From a virus: a DNA stretch of 23,726 nucleotides. Numbering within the stretch: the first letter of the stretch is position 1; the number at the start of each line of letters is the position of its first letter. Position numbers and translations under genes: made by a program. The notes below the pieces were generated by a model. It searched no databases. It saw only the letters and a program-made list of their open reading frames with translations, and was not told where the DNA came from. The DNA is taken from positions 1-23,726 of IMG/VR virus record IMGVR_UViG_3300018428_000185; one strand, written 5' to 3'. Positions 20,894-23,726 of this stretch are shown one piece after another.

Positions 20894-21657
20894 AATCCTG
20901 CTACGTCTTCCTCTTTTAAAGTATAGCACCCATAATGTTGAACTGCAATAGCAGATGCTTTGTTTGCAATACTAATTGCTGCTGTAATGTCACCGTAAGT
21001 TAAGAACGCATATGCTAGTGCTGCTAAAAATGTATCTCCCGCACCAACAACATCAAACACACTCACACGCTCTGGTGCGTAGATATTCTCCATATACTTA
21101 GCACCCTGATCACCCATGGTAATAATAAGATTCTCTGGGTTGGGAGCAACAGTCAGGTTATTATATTCCCTTAAATTAATTTTAAAAAATACGTTTGGAT
21201 AACTAAACAGTTCAGTCTTCTTAGTATCAATAAAAACTGGTCCTGGGAAGTTCTGGCAAAAAACTTCCAAATCATTCTTAGTTAAATATCCTTTATCATA
21301 ATCAGATATAACCACAGCATCATACTGCATGTGAATGAATGCAGCCTTGATTTCAGATACTCTCAGAGGATCAATCTCAGACTCCTCATCAATACGTATA
21401 AGTTGTTGATTACTACCACGATCAACTATCCTACGCTTTATAATTGGTTTCTTATTGGTAATATGATTTACAAAGATACCAAAAGACTCTAGGTTTGCCT
21501 TGACATTAGCAGACATCCCTTTACGAGTCTCAGTTCTGTCATACTTGAGAACTGGTACAGGAGCTTCTGGACTAATACGTTCTACATCACCGTAGACGTA
21601 TTCATCATCACAAGTCTCTCCTATCAATAATACGTTCAATTGTTTTTGTGGTTGCAT
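20890..21657 (-). CDS. hldE: Heptose 7-phosphate kinase (HldE N-domain homologue)
   Basis: This PfkB-family kinase is recognised by RISPEAPVPVLK, GSNQQLIRIDEE, AVVISDYDKGYLT and the catalytic DVVGAGDTFLAALAYAF. These are hallmarks of the kinase half of HldE, which phosphorylates D-glycero-D-manno-heptose 7-phosphate at C1. At 255 residues it is shorter than the ~315-residue domain: the stretch between the ANVKANL helix and RRIVDR is reduced to about 13 residues, removing most of a segment seen in bacterial HldE. In bacteria the adenylyltransferase is fused behind it; here that is a separate gene in front, overlapping by 50 bases. ATG at 21657 (GGTGA upstream) is preferred over the TTG at 21666. 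Confidence 0.87.
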   Translation of the reverse strand: MQPQKQLNVLLIGETCDDEYVYGDVERISPEAPVPVLKYDRTETRKGMSANVKANLESFGIFVNHITNKKPIIKRRIVDRGSNQQLIRIDEESEIDPLRVSEIKAAFIHMQYDAVVISDYDKGYLTKNDLEVFCQNFPGPVFIDTKKTELFSYPNVFFKINLREYNNLTVAPNPENLIITMGDQGAKYMENIYAPERVSVFDVVGAGDTFLAALAYAFLTYGDITAAISIANKASAIAVQHYGCYTLKEEDVAGL

Positions 21658-22015
21658 AATCACCAATTCTACTAAAGAATACTAATTCAGCAGCGTAGAT
21701 TGATCCAATGACAGACTTACCTTTCCAATCAGATCCTACAACCATTACATCTGGTTGAATAAAGTTAATTAACACTTCTAATTCCAAATCAGAATCAAAA
21801 AAATGTACTTTATCTACTGCTTTTAAATTTTCTAAAAAGAACTTTCTCTCTTCTTGATTATATATTGGTCTAGAAGGTCCCTTCTTTTCAGACACTCTCC
21901 TATCAGTATCTATACCAACATAAACTCTATCACCTAGAGACTTTGCAAAATTTAAAAGTTCTAAATGACCCCTATGTAGAAGATCAAAAGTACCGTTTAC
22001 AAAAACTTTTCTCAC
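21608..22015 (-). CDS. hldC: Heptose 1-phosphate adenylyltransferase-like (HldE C-domain)
   Basis: This nucleotidyltransferase of 135 residues has the motif GTFDLLHRGHLELL (HxGH at residues 14-17), VYVGIDTDRRV, a KGPSRPIYNQEER segment, VMVVGSDWKGKSVIGS and a C-terminal TKTIERI, matching the RfaE domain II/cytidylyltransferase-like family. It likely adenylylates a heptose 1-phosphate; glycerol-3-phosphate or other cytidylyltransferase activity is the alternative. The GTG start overlaps the oxygenase stop as GTGA. Confidence 0.85.
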   Translation of the reverse strand: MRKVFVNGTFDLLHRGHLELLNFAKSLGDRVYVGIDTDRRVSEKKGPSRPIYNQEERKFFLENLKAVDKVHFFDSDLELEVLINFIQPDVMVVGSDWKGKSVIGSIYAAELVFFSRIGDYATTKTIERIIDRRDL

Positions 22016-22539
22016 GGTCGATAATCCAGATAAACATTGCCAGATATTGTTGATCCCTCAGCACCATGACATACCATGTGCATAAGGAATGATGGGAATA
22101 TTATAATAGATCCTGCATCAAGATTTGGTTTATAATCCAAAAGAAAATCAGGAATTCCTCCACCACTAATTTGATTTTGAATGTCCTTCATAGAGGGATT
22201 AAAGAACATTGTCTTTGACTTAGGTACAGTCTCATAAATGATAAAACTCCACTGAGAATGTGGATGTATGTGAGGATCTTGATAATCAGTTTTGGTATAA
22301 ACATTCCTCCATATACCATCAATCCTAGCATTCTCATAAGAGCATGGTATTTGATTAATGTTCCTTGAGACAACTTCATTTAGATGTTGCCAAGTTTCAT
22401 CTGATATTTTATGATTTGTACCAAAACTAGTCTTGACATCACTATCCCATGTTGATGTATAGTTATCAGATTCAATATGGATCTTACTAAGATCCACAGT
22501 ATCTTCAAAAATAGGAATTGCAAATAAATCTTTTCTCAT
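22012..22539 (-). CDS. Putative 2OG-Fe(II) oxygenase (TIGR02466-like)
   Basis: The 175 residues resemble the TIGR02466 group of predicted 2OG oxygenases: WRNVYTKTDYQDPHIHPHSQ (His90, His92, His94), a beta-strand FIIYE, GSIIIFPSFLMHMV (His154) and EGSTISGNVYLDYRP. The HxH form replaces the HxD of standard enzymes, as is common in this group. The substrate is unknown. The ATG overlaps the upstream oxygenase stop as ATGA with AGGA just before. Confidence 0.75.
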   Translation of the reverse strand: MRKDLFAIPIFEDTVDLSKIHIESDNYTSTWDSDVKTSFGTNHKISDETWQHLNEVVSRNINQIPCSYENARIDGIWRNVYTKTDYQDPHIHPHSQWSFIIYETVPKSKTMFFNPSMKDIQNQISGGGIPDFLLDYKPNLDAGSIIIFPSFLMHMVCHGAEGSTISGNVYLDYRP

Positions 22540-23177
22540 TTCCTAGCAGGTAAAGGAATCTTCCTCATTGTCTTGTAAACTAACGTAGCCCTAAGTCCAC
22601 GATACTTATCGCCATTTGGTGGTGATCCTCGATGGGGTATATTACCTTTGAAGAAACAAACTCTCCCAGGTTTTGGTAAAACTTCTACAGTATCTCCATT
22701 CAACTCAATTATAGTTGGACCACCCCATTCATCATCCCACTGCCTGTTAACATAGTAAATCCAACTGAGACCATTGTCACAGGTACAATCTTGATGAATA
22801 ACAGTGTCATGAATCCACTGCTGTCCGTTTATAAGAACCTCACCTAACTCCAACTCAAACGGAATTGTTCCAGTCACCGCATTGTAAACCATACCAAAGG
22901 AAGGATCTTCTGCGTTAGGAGACTTTGGTGGATAAATTGACTGTTTAAATGCTGGTGCCTCTGACCAATCAAGGTCAGCACCAACATCCCTGCCATCAGT
23001 TGCATAGTTACTGGTATGCCCATATACCCATGCATATGCATTGTTACCCAAAACAAGTTCATGCATATGATGGGTGAACCACCAAGGAAATAGATTGTCG
23101 ATTACATACACTTCATCCTCAGCAAGATCATACTGAGAGAAGTCTAGTACTTCCCTAGAACAATCTATATGAATCAT
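22536..23177 (-). CDS. 2OG-Fe(II) oxygenase
   Basis: The 213-residue protein has a complete iron and 2-oxoglutarate set: His128 and Asp130 (TVIHQDCTCDNG), His182 (FFKGNIPHRG) and Arg196 (GLRATLVYK), with YYVNRQWDDEWGGPTII and PKPGRVCFF strands between, as in prolyl-hydroxylase-like proteins such as those of polysaccharide clusters. The ATG overlaps the carbamoyltransferase stop as ATGA. The substrate is unknown, and a pair of oxygenases placed between a carbamoyltransferase and heptose genes suggests action on a sugar or an attached group. Confidence 0.87.
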   Translation of the reverse strand: MIHIDCSREVLDFSQYDLAEDEVYVIDNLFPWWFTHHMHELVLGNNAYAWVYGHTSNYATDGRDVGADLDWSEAPAFKQSIYPPKSPNAEDPSFGMVYNAVTGTIPFELELGEVLINGQQWIHDTVIHQDCTCDNGLSWIYYVNRQWDDEWGGPTIIELNGDTVEVLPKPGRVCFFKGNIPHRGSPPNGDKYRGLRATLVYKTMRKIPLPARK

Positions 23178-23726
23178 TGATTAGCAACCTCAATCAGTAC
23201 AGCATACTCTGGGAGATAAAGATACTGAATTGCAGAGTTAGCAAGAGTACGAAGAGCATCGTCAAGTGTCTCTACAAGAGGTTCTCCACCAAGATTGAAT
23301 GAAGTATTGAAGATGATAGGACATCCAGTCTGCTTATGAAACTCTTCAATCAATCCATGATAATGCCTGTTGACTTCTTCAGTAACCGTCTGAATTCTAC
23401 AAGTACCATCAACATGAATGATAGCAGGAATCTTCTCTTCAATTCCTTCCTGACACTTAACTGCATACATCATGAATGGAGTATCATCCATACCACGAAG
23501 ATCAAACCACTCATGAACATGTTCCTTCAGGATAGATCCTGCAAAAGGTCGGAAGTATTCACGATGCTTTACTTCATTAACATGATCCTTACCATTAGGA
23601 TCACGAGGATCATAAAGAATAGAGCGATTACCAAGGGCACGAGGTCCTGCTTCAGATCTACCCTGATACATTGCAACAATATTCTTATCTTTAATAAGAT
23701 TCACAACGTCTTCATAGTCAGCGCCA
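23174..23726 (-). CDS. Carbamoyltransferase, YrdC-like C-terminal domain, 5' truncated
   Basis: The frame is open to the window edge, so the start lies outside. The visible 183 residues are the C-terminal domain: RSEAGPRALGNRSILYDPRD, REYFRPFAGSIL, IHVDGTCRIQTV and IIFNTSFNLGGEPLVET. A GADYEDVVNLIKDKN linker precedes it, as in the full-length enzyme at 14586-16214, so the gene may be full length beyond the edge or a stand-alone C-domain. It heads the visible overlapping operon of oxygenases and heptose genes. Confidence 0.9.
   Translation of the reverse strand, partial: GADYEDVVNLIKDKNIVAMYQGRSEAGPRALGNRSILYDPRDPNGKDHVNEVKHREYFRPFAGSILKEHVHEWFDLRGMDDTPFMMYAVKCQEGIEEKIPAIIHVDGTCRIQTVTEEVNRHYHGLIEEFHKQTGCPIIFNTSFNLGGEPLVETLDDALRTLANSAIQYLYLPEYAVLIEVANQ

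Noticed and set aside
1-23726. tRNA genes, CRISPR arrays, IS elements or attachment sites
   Set aside because: No cloverleaf-like sequence, spaced direct repeat series, transposase motif or integrase gene was seen by eye; a dedicated tRNA scan could still find one.

Overview
This window looks like part of the genome of a T4-like marine cyanophage (a myovirus of Synechococcus or Prochlorococcus). The T4 core is clear: baseplate genes 48 and 53, then 32, 59 and 33 in the usual T4-type neighbourhood, a PhoH-like ATPase and a PD-(D/E)XK nuclease. Markers typical of cyanophages accompany it: a DUF1825 protein (a cyanobacterial family), ThyX, a ferredoxin-dependent bilin reductase, small YRG-motif (DUF4278-like) proteins and several small conserved cyanophage proteins. 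No tRNA, CRISPR array or IS element was seen. After adding genes of 22 to 56 residues, no gene-free stretch exceeds about 95 bases.

Layout. 1-3674 (+): end of gene 48 and a greatly enlarged gene 53, the late structural side. 3678-7490 (-): a tiny ORF, gene 32 with its own strong promoter, a DUF1825 gene, 59, 33, an exonuclease and phoH. 7442-10185 (-): a carbamoyltransferase that has only the N-terminal domain, a small conserved gene, thyX, a 2OG-Fe(II) oxygenase and a 56-residue protein. 10249-11190 (-): a run of very small genes bounded by compact promoter and terminator signals. 11274-14571 (-): a DUF6445-type oxygenase, a glutaredoxin-like protein without CxxC, and many small overlapping genes. 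14586-18783: a full-length carbamoyltransferase (-), a bilin reductase (+), a glutaredoxin (-) and a fibre-like structural protein (-). 18848-23726: hldD (+), then an eight-gene overlapping minus-strand operon with carbamoyltransferase (cut by the window edge), two oxygenases, heptose adenylyltransferase, heptose kinase, a HAD phosphatase, a cupin and another oxygenase.

How the genes may work together. The right-hand 9 kb looks like a sugar and small-molecule modification island: ADP-heptose synthesis (kinase, adenylyltransferase and epimerase, with a HAD protein as a possible phosphatase), O-carbamoylation and 2OG-dependent hydroxylation. The target is unknown; host surface glycan, phage DNA or virion proteins are all possible. 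The window holds five predicted 2OG-type oxygenases and three carbamoyltransferase genes.

Most notable observations: a baseplate gp53 with a nested repeat and propeller-like insertion; a 10-bp inverted repeat astride the gene 32 promoter; a carbamoyltransferase reduced to its Kae1-like half; a bilin reductase with Glu where the conserved catalytic Asp is expected; an antisense intrinsic terminator hidden in the bilin reductase gene; and a hairpin that could couple translation of two tiny genes. Functions come from recognising motifs by eye and no database search was run.
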